A stretch of DNA of 30,731 nt from Collinsella sp. UBA6357 (GCA_002437815.1 DJRP01000011.1:46862-77592), one strand, 5' to 3'. Positions 22,312 to 30,329 are shown, numbered from the stretch's first letter. Notes: generated from the sequence alone by a model not told the origin. A program made the numbers and translations.

Positions 22312-22364
22312 GGTGAACGTTAACCTAACTATAACCAAAGTGAAATTATAGGTGAACGTTCACT
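22312..22364 (-). promoter_or_regulatory. Symporter promoter with two LacI-type operators
   Basis: Operator A, GGTGAACGTTCACT (22351-22364), supplies -35 TTCACC (22351-22356, minus strand). After 17 bases comes -10 TATAGT (22328-22333). Operator B, GGTGAACGTTAACC (22312-22325), covers the expected start point. Spacing of the operators is 39 bases. A second -10-like TATAAT overlaps 22345-22350. Confidence 0.7.
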
Positions 22365-22462
22365 TGGAAAGAAGAGTTAAACGGTCCTAAATCATCGGTG
22401 AACGGAAATAGAGCCCGTTCAACGGCATACGGGCAGGTATCTGAAGGTAATTGATATCATCT

Positions 22463-22503
22463 AAAAAAGATGGGCCAAACGGTTCACCACCGTTCGGCCC
22501 ATC
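22463..22503 (-). terminator. Intrinsic terminator of the uxaC-uxaB-uxaA-GH28 operon
   Basis: GATGGGCCAAACGGT (22469-22483) pairs with ACCGTTCGGCCCATC (22489-22503) with one mismatch, loop 5. The minus-strand transcript then has six U (22463-22468). Confidence 0.92.
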
Positions 22504-22531
22504 TGTAGATTAACTCAGCTTGACGAAAGTA

Positions 22532-22545
22532 GGTTAACGTTCCCT
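22532..22545. promoter_or_regulatory. Weaker LacI-type operator GGTTAACGTTCCCT
   Basis: Matches GGTGAACGTTCACC at 11 of 14 positions. It lies between the GH28 stop and its terminator, about 180-220 bases upstream of the symporter operators; possibly an auxiliary looping site. Confidence 0.4.
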
Positions 22546-22554
22546 TAGTAATGC

Positions 22555-24129
22555 CTACTCACGTACAACATGGTTGACATCGGTGAGCACGAGTTCGTCG
22601 CCCTCGGCGCCCTCGATATCCACGTGGTCGAGCAAAAGCGTTCCCACGTGCTCGGCGATAAAGCCCTTGCGGGTCATCTCCTCGACACCGCAGGCCATGG
22701 CCGGCACAAAGGGCTCGGGATTCTCGGCAAAGTCCACATGGACGTTATGCAGCTCGAGCATGTCGATACGGCTCTCGGGCAGGCCCGTGACATAGGCTGC
22801 GGCGGCATGGCAGTTGGTGGCGTCGATGTCCTTGAAGCAGAGCGACGCCACCTTGGGCGTACGGTCATCCATCGGCAGCGCATCGCGGCACTGAACGTAA
22901 TCCGTCTTGCCGTCCACATCGCAAAAATAGAACGAGTTGACCACGAAGGGCACCTTGACCTCGTCCATCTTGATGTTCTCAAAGCACACGCCCACCACGA
23001 CGGAATCCTTGCCGCGCCCGCGGCGGGTCTTGACGCGCAGACCTCGGTCCGTGCGCTCAAAGAGGCAGTTGCGCGCTGTGAAACCGCACACGCCGCCCGA
23101 GATCTCGGAGCCCAGCACGATCGAGCCGTGACCGTCGTGCATGTAGCACTGCTCGATGAGCACGTCGCGGGTGGGCGGACGCAGCGCGCGGGGCATGGAG
23201 AGCTTTCCGCTCTTGACGGCGATGCAGTCGTCGCCCACGGAGAAGTGGCAGCCCTTGATGGTCACGCTGCAGCAGCTCTCGGGATCGAGGCCGTCGGTGT
23301 TGGGCGAGACCTTGGGGCCCTCGATGTTGAGGCACCAAAAGCCCAGATGACTCGACAGGACGGGGTGGATGTTCCAGCTGGGGCTGTTGCGCACGGTGAT
23401 ACCGGCGAAGGCCATGTGGCGGCACTCGGACAGGAAGATCAGGCGCGGGCGCGCAGCAATGCGGATCTTCTTGGCCTCGAACCACCAGTTGTCCTCGTCG
23501 AAGCTCGCCTGGCCGTCGATGACACCGCGGCCGTAGACCGTGGTGCCGCGCACGCCCATGCCCATGATGGCGCCGCAGAACATGCGGCAGGACTCGCCCT
23601 CCCAGGTGCCGAGGGGCAGGATGCCGGAGCCGGCGTGCCCCTGGCCGGGCTCGCCCTCGATATTGCCGGGGAGGTAGGGCAGGTTCTCGCGATCGAAGCG
23701 GACCTTGAGCGTGGCGCCCTCGGCGAGCTCGAGCGAGATGTTGCTCTTGAGAAAGAGCGAGGAGATGCGATAGGTGCCCGCCGGCACGAGTACACGGCCC
23801 TTGTCGGGACAGCTCATGATGGCGGCCTGGATCGACGTGGTGTCGTCGCGCTCGCCGTCACCCGCCGCGCCGAAGTCGCGGACGTTCAAGGTAAACGTCT
23901 CGTCGTCGGTGACGATGACCGTGGTGGCCACGTCCTCGCCGCGCTCGAGGCGCACGCGGTAGACCGTCTGCGGCTCGAGGTTGTCGACATAGGTCACGAC
24001 GCGATCGGTCTCGCCGCGCTCGACGTCGTTGATAAAGAGCTTGAACGGCTCACCGGTCTTGAACAGGCTGCCGTCGTGTAGCTCGATCGCCGCGGCGCGA
24101 GCGCACTTCCAAACCACCGAAAGTTGCAT
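22555..24129 (-). CDS. Polygalacturonase, GH28 (probably exo-acting, cytoplasmic)
   Basis: Hydrolyses alpha-1,4 bonds between galacturonate residues of pectic oligomers. The 524-residue protein begins with an FnIII-like domain (about 1-80), as in bacterial exo-polygalacturonases, followed by the right-handed beta-helix (FGAAGDGERDDT at 87-98). All four GH28 signatures are present: NTDGLD (277-282), GDDCIAVK (299-306, catalytic D300/D301), HGSIVLGSE (334-342) and RVKT (365-368). No signal peptide is seen, so it should act on imported oligomers. It is the last gene of uxaC-uxaB-uxaA-GH28, 52 bases after uxaA, with GGGGAGG before its ATG and a strong terminator after it. Coupling of polygalacturonase to the galacturonate enzymes in one operon supports galacturonate release as its job. 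Confidence 0.93.
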   Translation of the reverse strand: MQLSVVWKCARAAAIELHDGSLFKTGEPFKLFINDVERGETDRVVTYVDNLEPQTVYRVRLERGEDVATTVIVTDDETFTLNVRDFGAAGDGERDDTTSIQAAIMSCPDKGRVLVPAGTYRISSLFLKSNISLELAEGATLKVRFDRENLPYLPGNIEGEPGQGHAGSGILPLGTWEGESCRMFCGAIMGMGVRGTTVYGRGVIDGQASFDEDNWWFEAKKIRIAARPRLIFLSECRHMAFAGITVRNSPSWNIHPVLSSHLGFWCLNIEGPKVSPNTDGLDPESCCSVTIKGCHFSVGDDCIAVKSGKLSMPRALRPPTRDVLIEQCYMHDGHGSIVLGSEISGGVCGFTARNCLFERTDRGLRVKTRRGRGKDSVVVGVCFENIKMDEVKVPFVVNSFYFCDVDGKTDYVQCRDALPMDDRTPKVASLCFKDIDATNCHAAAAYVTGLPESRIDMLELHNVHVDFAENPEPFVPAMACGVEEMTRKGFIAEHVGTLLLDHVDIEGAEGDELVLTDVNHVVRE

Positions 24130-24181
24130 GATGAGTTACCTCCCCCGCCCCGTTTAACGGCACGGGACCGGCCGATTCATA

Positions 24182-25666
24182 CTAGAGACAAACTCCGTCT
24201 TTCCATATTGAAATCTCGTGGCAGCCGCGACGCTCGGCACTCGTCTGCTTGCCGCTCGCGCAATCGAGCACGACCTTCCACAGATCCTGCGCGGCCTCGT
24301 CGAGCGTGCGCTCACCCGTGGCCACCACGCCGGCGTTGAAGTCCATCCAGTTGGCCTTATGGTCGCACAGGCGCTGGTTGGTGAACACCTTGAGCGTGGG
24401 CGCCGGCGCACCGAAAGGCGTACCACGGCCGGTCGAGAACAGGATCACATGGCAGCCGGCGGCCGTGAGGGCCGTAGTCGAGACCATGTCATTGCCCGGA
24501 GCGCAGAGCATGTTGAGGCCGTGCTTGGTGACGCGCCCGGCATAGGGCAGCACGTCGACGATGGGGGCGCTACCGCCCTTCTGCACGCAACCGCAGCTCT
24601 TGTCCTCGAGCGTGGTGATGCCGCCGTCCTTATTGCCGGGACTCGGGTTCTCGTACACCACCTCGCCGTGGGACAGGAAGTAGTCCTTGAAGCCGTTGAG
24701 CATGTCAGCAGCCTCGTCGAAGATCTCTTGGTTCTCGCAGCGGTCGAGCAGGATGGACTCGGCACCGAACATCTCGGGCACCTCGGTGAGCACGGACGTG
24801 CCGCCGCGGGCCACGACCATATCGCTCACGCGGCCGATCGTGGGGTTGGCGGTGATGCCGGAGAGGCCGTCGGAGCCGCCGCACTTGAGGCCCACGACAA
24901 GCTCGCTCGCCGGGATGGGCTCGCGCTTGGCAAGCTTGGCGCGCTCGGCGAGCGCGGTCAGGATCTTGTGGCCCTCGACCTGCTCGTCCGCCACGTCCTG
25001 GCAGGTGAGGAAGCGCACGCGCTCGGGATCGAAATCGCCGAGCTCGTCGAGCACCTGCTGGTGCGTGCAGTTCTCGCAGCCGAGCGAGAGAAACAGCACG
25101 CCCGCGGCGTTGGGATGGCGCGAAAGAGCCACGAGCAGACGGCGGGTCTGCGCATGGTCGGCACCGGTCTGCGAGCAGCCGAAGGGATGCGGGAAGTAGT
25201 AGACGCCCTCGAGGGAGCCGTCCACCAGATCCTGAGCATTCTCGGCCATGGCGCGGGCGACCTCGTTGACGCAGCCGACCGTCGGGATGATCCAGAGCTC
25301 GTTGCGCGTGGCGGCACGGCCGTCAGCGCGACGGAAGCCCATGAAGGTTTCGGGCTCGACGGGCGCGACCGTGGGGTGCGCCGGATGGTAGCTGTACTCG
25401 ACCTCGCCCGAAAGGTTGGTCTTGACGTTATGGGTGTGGAGCCACTGGCCGGGCTCGACATCCACCGTCACGTGGCCGATGGGAAGCCCGTACTTGACGA
25501 CGTTCTCCCCCGCCTTGATAGCGCGCACGGCCATCTTGTGTCCCTGCGGGATCAACTCCGTCGCGGTCACGGTGCCCACACCCGGCACGTCCACGGCTGT
25601 GTCTGCCGGGATGGGCGAGAGCGCCACGATCACGTTGTCGCGCGGATCGATCTGAATGGTGTTCAA
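24182..25666 (-). CDS. uxaA: Altronate dehydratase
   Basis: Dehydrates D-altronate to 2-keto-3-deoxygluconate, the last step of the galacturonate branch. The 494-residue protein matches the E. coli enzyme in length (about 495). It has an N-terminal SAF domain (about 8-82; VKYGLPIGHVTVDVEPGQWL) and the large altronate/galactarate dehydratase domain, with PFGCSQTGADH (161-171), LGCENCTHQQ (195-204) and KCGGSDGLSG (261-270). The start codon is TTG (25664-25666), preceded by GAGGGGAT; no ATG lies near the expected N-terminus, and the N-terminal residues MNTIQIDPRDNV align with family starts. It lies 24 bases after uxaB and 52 before GH28 in one operon. The conserved cysteines suggest an iron-dependent enzyme, as known for the family. 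Confidence 0.95.
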   Translation of the reverse strand: MNTIQIDPRDNVIVALSPIPADTAVDVPGVGTVTATELIPQGHKMAVRAIKAGENVVKYGLPIGHVTVDVEPGQWLHTHNVKTNLSGEVEYSYHPAHPTVAPVEPETFMGFRRADGRAATRNELWIIPTVGCVNEVARAMAENAQDLVDGSLEGVYYFPHPFGCSQTGADHAQTRRLLVALSRHPNAAGVLFLSLGCENCTHQQVLDELGDFDPERVRFLTCQDVADEQVEGHKILTALAERAKLAKREPIPASELVVGLKCGGSDGLSGITANPTIGRVSDMVVARGGTSVLTEVPEMFGAESILLDRCENQEIFDEAADMLNGFKDYFLSHGEVVYENPSPGNKDGGITTLEDKSCGCVQKGGSAPIVDVLPYAGRVTKHGLNMLCAPGNDMVSTTALTAAGCHVILFSTGRGTPFGAPAPTLKVFTNQRLCDHKANWMDFNAGVVATGERTLDEAAQDLWKVVLDCASGKQTSAERRGCHEISIWKDGVCL

Positions 25667-25690
25667 AGTAACTATCCCCTCGTCAGCGCG

Positions 25691-27205
25691 CTAGGCGATC
25701 GCGTTCGCGAAAGCCTGCTTGGCGCCCTCGGCGCGCACGACGGCGAGCGCCTTGACCACAAAGTCCTCGAGGCCGGCGATCTGCGTGAGGTCCTCGCCCC
25801 ACATCTGCTCGTCCGTGAGCACCGCATGCACGAGTGCGGCGTCGTCCTCGCCGGCATGCTTGGCATAGAAGTCGAGCACGAAGGCGTCATCCTGGGCGGT
25901 GTACTCGGTACCGTCGGCGCGGCGCAGGTGCAGACCGTCATCCTCGCGGCCCACGAGCTCCTGCGTGTAGAAGCTGATGAGCGTAGCCAGGCTCGTGGCG
26001 AGGCAGCGGGGCAGCTCGCCGGTCATGGCAACGTAGTCCTTGAGCGTGGGCAGGTCGCGGGCGCGCCACTTGGCGGTAGAGTTCAGGCAGATCGAAAGCA
26101 GCTGGTGGTCGATGAACGGGTTATCGAAGCGGTTGGCGACGGCGTCGGCGAAGGCCTTGCAGTCGTCGACGTCCAGGTCGGCGGCAAGCGTCGGGATGAC
26201 CTCGTCGTGGAGCATCTTGTCCATGAAGCCCTTGACGGTCTCGTCATGCATGCAGTCGCGCACAATGTCGAAACCGGCAACCCAGGAACCCGGGACAAAG
26301 CCGGTGTGGGCGCCGTTGAGGATGCGGACCTTGCGCTTCTTGTAGGGCGTGACGTCGGGCGTGACGAAGACGCCGGGCAGGCCCGCTTTCACGAAGGGCA
26401 GCTTCTCGACCAGGGACTCGTCGCCCTGGATGCCCCACATCTGGAAGGGCTCGCGCACGGTGAGGAAGGGATCCTCGAAGCCCAGGCGCTCGGCCACGGC
26501 CTCGGCCTCCTTGGGATCGCGGATGCGGCCCGGGACGATGGTGTCGACGAGCGTGGTGCAGATGGTGCAGTCGTTCTCCATGTACGCGACGAACTCGGAC
26601 TCCCAGCCCCAGTCCTCGACATACTGCTTCATGATGCGCAGCAGCTCCTCACCGTTATGGTCGATGAGCTCGCAGGCAAGCACGATGACGCCCGGCTTGC
26701 CGGCCTTCCAGCGCGCATGGAGCACCTGGGCCATCTTGGCCGGGAAACTCGCGGGCGGCATGTCGTCGGCCTTGCAGGAGGGGTCGTAGGCGATGCCGGC
26801 CTCGGTGGTGTTCGAGACGATGATCTCGAGGTCGTCGGAGACGGCAACATCCATGATGGCCTGGTAGTCGGCCTCGCGGTAGGGGTTGAGGCAGCGGCTG
26901 CAAGAGCTCACGACACGGGCCTCGTCATAGGTCTTGCCGTCGAGCTTGCCGCGCATGAGCACGGTGTAGAGGTCGGACTGGGCGTTGATACCGTCGGCGA
27001 AACCGTAGCCGCCGGCGATGGGCTGGACCATGACGACCTTGCCGTTCCAGCCGGTGAGCTCGTTGGCCATGTCGAAGTAACGGTCGACGAAGGCGCGCAG
27101 GAAGTTGCCCTCTCCAAACTGAAGCACCTTCTCGGGCGCGTCCTGCGGGCAGAGGTAGCCCTCGAAGCCGTTCTTCTCGAGCGTCTCGTAGCTGATGTTC
27201 TCCAT
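25691..27205 (-). CDS. uxaB: Tagaturonate reductase (altronate oxidoreductase)
   Basis: NAD-dependent reductase of the mannitol dehydrogenase family, reducing D-tagaturonate to D-altronate. The 504-residue protein has QFGEGNFLRAFVDRYFD (29-45), including the dinucleotide-binding turn, the family segment RVVSSCSRCLNPY, and the catalytic RKVRILNGAHT (291-301) with K292, N297 and H300. AAGGAG precedes the ATG at 27203-27205; the frame extends to 27280 without a better start. It follows uxaC by 108 bases. That gap holds two TGATGC sites and a stem-loop, so uxaB-uxaA-GH28 could have an extra level of control. Position with uxaA and the divergence from the UxuB protein at 2415 support tagaturonate over fructuronate. 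Confidence 0.94.
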   Translation of the reverse strand: MENISYETLEKNGFEGYLCPQDAPEKVLQFGEGNFLRAFVDRYFDMANELTGWNGKVVMVQPIAGGYGFADGINAQSDLYTVLMRGKLDGKTYDEARVVSSCSRCLNPYREADYQAIMDVAVSDDLEIIVSNTTEAGIAYDPSCKADDMPPASFPAKMAQVLHARWKAGKPGVIVLACELIDHNGEELLRIMKQYVEDWGWESEFVAYMENDCTICTTLVDTIVPGRIRDPKEAEAVAERLGFEDPFLTVREPFQMWGIQGDESLVEKLPFVKAGLPGVFVTPDVTPYKKRKVRILNGAHTGFVPGSWVAGFDIVRDCMHDETVKGFMDKMLHDEVIPTLAADLDVDDCKAFADAVANRFDNPFIDHQLLSICLNSTAKWRARDLPTLKDYVAMTGELPRCLATSLATLISFYTQELVGREDDGLHLRRADGTEYTAQDDAFVLDFYAKHAGEDDAALVHAVLTDEQMWGEDLTQIAGLEDFVVKALAVVRAEGAKQAFANAIA

Positions 27206-27225
27206 GCGATCTGACTCCTTAAATA

Positions 27226-27245
27226 TGATGCATCTGATGCGTTGC
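27226..27245 (+). promoter_or_regulatory. Two overlapping TGATGC sites before uxaB
   Basis: TGATGCATCTG (27226-27236) and TGATGCGTTGC (27235-27245) match the sites around the GntR gene at 4048, 4302 and 4324. TGATGCATCT is palindromic at eight of its ten positions. They lie 20 bases before the uxaB start, suggesting internal control by the GntR protein. Confidence 0.45.
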
Positions 27246-27252
27246 GTGCGGG

Positions 27253-27285
27253 GCGGGGTGCCACATGTGGCCTGCGGCACCCCGC
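27253..27285 (-). other. Intercistronic stem-loop between uxaC and uxaB
   Basis: Perfect 10-base stem GCGGGGTGCC (27253-27262) / GGCACCCCGC (27276-27285), loop 13. No U tract follows on the minus strand, so it is not a standard terminator. It may protect or process the mRNA. Confidence 0.6.
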
Positions 27286-27313
27286 GATGCAGCTCTCTTG
27301 ACGGCTGCCGTGC

Positions 27314-28741
27314 CTAGGCCTCGACAGTATCGAGGTCGAAGCCAAAGTAGCGGACGGCGTTGTTGTAGCTGATGTCGCGCACGACGGTGCCGAGCAGCTT
27401 CTGGTCGTTGGGGTACTTGCCCTGCTCGACCCACTCGCCGATCACGCCGCACAGCACGCGGCGGAAGTACTCGTGGCGCGGATAGGACAGGAAGGAGCGG
27501 CTGTCGGTGAGCATGCCCACGAAGTTGCCGAGCACGCCCTCGTTAGCGAGCGCGGTGAGCTGGTCGCGTATGCCGCACTCGTTGTCGTTGAACCACCAGG
27601 CGCTGCCGTTTTGGATCTTGCCGGCGACGGGAGCCTCCTGGAAGCAGCCCATCACGGTATCGATCATGGTGTTGTCGATGGGGTTCAGGCTGTAGAGGAT
27701 GGTCTTGGGCAGGCCCGACTTCTCCTGGATGGAGTTGAGGAAGTCGGCGAGCTGGTCGGCCGGGGTGTAGTTGGAGATGCAGTCGTAGCCGGTGTCGGGG
27801 CCAAGCTTGGCGAACATGGGTTTGTTGTTGTCGCGCTTGCAACCAAAGTGCAGCTGCATGGCCCAGCCGAGGCGCACGTACTCGCCGGCGACAAACTGCA
27901 TGAAGGCGGTCTTGTACTCGAGGACCTCGCGCTCGGTGAGTGGCTCGCCGGCCAGCGCGCGCTCGAAGATGTTCTCAATCTCGGCCTCGCTCGCGGGGAC
28001 GTACATCACGTAGTCGAGGGCATGGTCGGAGGCGCGGCAACCGAGCTCGTGAGCGACGTCGTAGCGCTTGGCGATGGCCTGCTTCATGTCGGCAAAGTTG
28101 TGGATCTCGATGCCGCAGACCTCACCGAGGTGCTTGCAGTAGTCCACGAACTCCTGGCCGCGCTCGATGCGCAGCGCCGCGTCAGGGCGCATGGCAGGGA
28201 CGACCTGCACGTCAAACGTGGGGTCGCCGGCGATCTTCTTGTGCCACTCGAAGCTGTCCGCCGGGTCGTCGGTCGTGCAGATCATGCGGACGTTCGACTG
28301 TTTGATGAGGTTGCGGCAGGTGAACTCGGGCTCGGCAAGCTTGGCGCTCGTAAGGTCCCAGACCTCCTGGGCGGTGTCGCTGTTGAGCACGCCCTCATAG
28401 CCGAAGAAGCGCTTGAGCTCAAGGTGGCTCCACTCGAAGACCGGGTTGCCCACGCAACGGCCCAGGGTCTCGGCCCACTTCTGGAACTTCTCGCGATCGG
28501 GCGCGTCGCCGGTGATGTAGCGCTCATCCACGCCGTTGGCGCGCATGAGGCGCCACTTGTAGTGATCGCCGCCGAGCCAGACCTCGGTGATGTTCTTGAA
28601 ACGTTTGTCCTCGAAGATCTCCTCCGGGGAAATGTGGCAGTGGTAATCCACGATCGGCATGCCCTCGGCATACGTGTGGAACAGCTGCTCGCCCGTCTCG
28701 GTGCTCAACAGGAAGTCTTTGTCATCCATGAAGTTCTTCAA
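27314..28741 (-). CDS. uxaC: Glucuronate/galacturonate isomerase, copy 2
   Basis: Uronate isomerase, expected to convert galacturonate to tagaturonate as the first enzyme of the uxaC-uxaB-uxaA-GH28 operon. From the chosen start it has 475 residues (E. coli UxaC 470). It shows metal-binding HCH at 34-36, GDHYKWRLMRANG, FEWSHLELKRFFG, CTTDDP and TGMLTDSRSFLSYPRHEYF. The start is taken as TTG (28739-28741), because AAAGG precedes it and the N-terminus LKNFMDDKDFLL then matches family starts. The ATG at 28727-28729 has no good ribosome site and would give 471 residues; a longer frame to 28786 runs through the operator. It is clearly diverged from copy 1 at the left edge, which has an extra DHGA before GDHYKW. 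The promoter has paired LacI-type operators. Confidence 0.95.
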   Translation of the reverse strand: MKNFMDDKDFLLSTETGEQLFHTYAEGMPIVDYHCHISPEEIFEDKRFKNITEVWLGGDHYKWRLMRANGVDERYITGDAPDREKFQKWAETLGRCVGNPVFEWSHLELKRFFGYEGVLNSDTAQEVWDLTSAKLAEPEFTCRNLIKQSNVRMICTTDDPADSFEWHKKIAGDPTFDVQVVPAMRPDAALRIERGQEFVDYCKHLGEVCGIEIHNFADMKQAIAKRYDVAHELGCRASDHALDYVMYVPASEAEIENIFERALAGEPLTEREVLEYKTAFMQFVAGEYVRLGWAMQLHFGCKRDNNKPMFAKLGPDTGYDCISNYTPADQLADFLNSIQEKSGLPKTILYSLNPIDNTMIDTVMGCFQEAPVAGKIQNGSAWWFNDNECGIRDQLTALANEGVLGNFVGMLTDSRSFLSYPRHEYFRRVLCGVIGEWVEQGKYPNDQKLLGTVVRDISYNNAVRYFGFDLDTVEA

Positions 28742-29237
28742 AGCGCGACCTTTCACGATATTGCTTAGGTGAACGTTCACCATCATAACGGAAAGTCGGG
28801 CGAAGGTGAACGTTCACCTTTAAATTCATGTGAACGGTCATGTACAGCGGATGAACGGCAGCGACTCGCGAGCGCTCTGAACAGCCAACACAGGCGATCG
28901 TAATGGCTTTAAACCATGTTATTTATGATTCTGCATTATTTCTTATTAATATTCGTTTTTATGTATTGCGCTTCAATGAGTCCTACTCACAGCGTACAAA
29001 ATGGCGATTTGTGTATAGTTGGACTATCCTGCGCGCGATCGCAATGACGTGTTTGGCCCTTCGTGAGGCTGTTTTGACCCCCCGTCTGAGATCAAAACCT
29101 TGGTTTTCGCCCAACTTAACTTAACGTAACCGCCAAAATTGAGACTCCGTGCCCCTTTGGCACACCTCGGCGTGAATGAATCTATACACAAATCGAAAAA
29201 ATGTACGTTCGCAAACGCGCTGCGCTGGTATCCCCCG
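28742..29237. other. Upstream region of the uxaC2 operon, downstream of the LacI gene
   Basis: 496 bases with no supported gene. The left part holds the uxaC2 promoter and operators (28768-28818) and two degenerate half-sites (28830-28837, 28851-28857). Then comes an AT-rich patch (about 28900-28975) and a stretch with small inverted repeats (AAAACC/GGTTTT at 29094-29107, GTGCC/GGCAC near 29149-29163) that may end the LacI transcript. Confidence 0.6.
28768..28818 (-). promoter_or_regulatory. uxaC2 operon promoter with two perfect LacI-type operators
   Basis: Operator A, GGTGAACGTTCACC (28805-28818, within an 18-base perfect palindrome 28803-28820), supplies -35 TTCACC (28805-28810). After 17 bases comes -10 TATGAT (28782-28787). 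Operator B, GGTGAACGTTCACC (28768-28781), abuts the -10 and covers the start point. Operator spacing is 37 bases. The leader to the TTG start is about 34 bases. Confidence 0.75.
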
Positions 29238-30329
29238 CTACGCCGTGGCGATTCCAGCAAGTTTGCAATATTGGTCCAGGTTGCTTGCAAACACGAGCTC
29301 CACGGGACCGCGGCAAACATCATCTTCGGGCACAATTCCCCAAAGCAGATTGTCACCCAGCCGTTTGGAGGCGCGGTAGGCAATCCCAACCGGGTCCTTA
29401 TAGACGATGTTGGTAAAGATGCCGCGGCGCAGAGCCTCGGCGCTCTCGGGAAAGATGTCGTTACCGATGGCTCGCACCTTACCCACCAAGTCGTGCTCCA
29501 CAATGGCGTCGGCCACGACCTCGCTGCCCACGGCAAATACGCTGCATACCAGCTCGGGTCGACCATCAACGATCAAGCGATCACCGAGCTCGGAACGCAG
29601 ACGATCGACATCGGCATGGGCACCGGGCAGATCTTCGATCTTGATGCTCGGCGCATGCTCGGCCACGTAGGAATGGAAGGCACGTGCCACTTGATAATGC
29701 GAGTCGGTGTAGGCATCGCCGGTCAACAGGAGGACGCTCGCGGCGCTGGTGCTGCCGCCGAGCAGATTGACCGCCTGCTCGGCCATGAGGTTACCAGCGG
29801 CTCCATAGTTGGCGATCGCGGCGCCAAAGCGCCCTGTCTGCGGCTTGTCGCCATCGATAAGCTGGACCTTCACGCCATGCTCGATGATACGGGTAAGCAC
29901 CGCACACTCCTCATCCGAGATGGGGTTGTAAGCGATCATACCGTCCAGATGCTCCCCCGCCTCGAGGCGCGCGAACAGTTCCTCGAGTACGCTGGCATAA
30001 CGGCCGAGCTCATAGGGAAGCATCTCAAAGGTCAAACCGTGATCGCGCTGCTCATGGGCATAGCGCGTGCAGCCTTTCCACAGATAGGAGTAGAAATACA
30101 CGCCCTCCTTGGTGGCGCTCGGCAGGCACACGGCGATCCGCAGGTCCTTGCGGCGCAGGTTGGAGGCGCTCTCGTTGCGGTGGTAGCCCATGGCTTCTGC
30201 TGTCTCGATGATCTTGACTCGTAAGGCCTCGCTCACGCCGGGCTTACCCGCCACGGCCTTATGGACGGTGTTGACCGAGACATCGAGCTTGGCGGCGATA
30301 TCTTTCATGGTGACGCGCGAGGTACTCAC
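29238..30329 (-). CDS. LacI-family transcriptional regulator, probable regulator of the pectin genes
   Basis: DNA-binding sugar sensor of 363 residues. The N-terminal helix-turn-helix is at about 6-28 (VTMKDIAAKLDVSVNTVHKA), followed by the hinge Y49...NESASNL (52-58) with the usual alanine and leucine. Then comes a periplasmic-binding-protein domain starting at RIAVCLPSATKEGVYF. The start is GTG (30327-30329) with GGAAG upstream, giving the short N-terminus STSRVTMKD normal for the family; the frame runs on to 30431 without signals. It is the regulator nearest the paired GGTGAACGTTCACC operators of the uxaC2 operon, symporter and GH105 promoters. It is therefore the likely repressor, probably induced by a galacturonate-related compound. 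No such operator is seen before its own gene. Assignment to the operators is inference. Confidence 0.88.
   Translation of the reverse strand: MSTSRVTMKDIAAKLDVSVNTVHKAVAGKPGVSEALRVKIIETAEAMGYHRNESASNLRRKDLRIAVCLPSATKEGVYFYSYLWKGCTRYAHEQRDHGLTFEMLPYELGRYASVLEELFARLEAGEHLDGMIAYNPISDEECAVLTRIIEHGVKVQLIDGDKPQTGRFGAAIANYGAAGNLMAEQAVNLLGGSTSAASVLLLTGDAYTDSHYQVARAFHSYVAEHAPSIKIEDLPGAHADVDRLRSELGDRLIVDGRPELVCSVFAVGSEVVADAIVEHDLVGKVRAIGNDIFPESAEALRRGIFTNIVYKDPVGIAYRASKRLGDNLLWGIVPEDDVCRGPVELVFASNLDQYCKLAGIATA

Larger units (their letters stand above)
22217..22554. other. Regulatory region between the symporter and GH28
   Basis: 338 bases with no gene. It holds the symporter promoter with two operators (22312-22364), a half-site GGTGAACT at 22281-22288, another at 22397-22404, the GH28 operon terminator (22469-22503) and a fourth weaker operator (22532-22545). 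Confidence 0.75.

Noticed and set aside
24218..27214. 998-codon open frame on the plus strand
   Set aside because: It is antisense to uxaA and uxaB, which have clear families and ribosome sites. Long antisense frames are expected in GC-rich coding DNA; the translation is low-complexity and Val/Leu/Gly/Glu-rich.
29024..29569. 181-codon minus-strand frame overlapping the LacI gene end
   Set aside because: Most of it is an alternative frame of the LacI coding sequence; the tail in 29024-29160 has no start signal. It might belong to a genome-wide repeat, which I cannot check.
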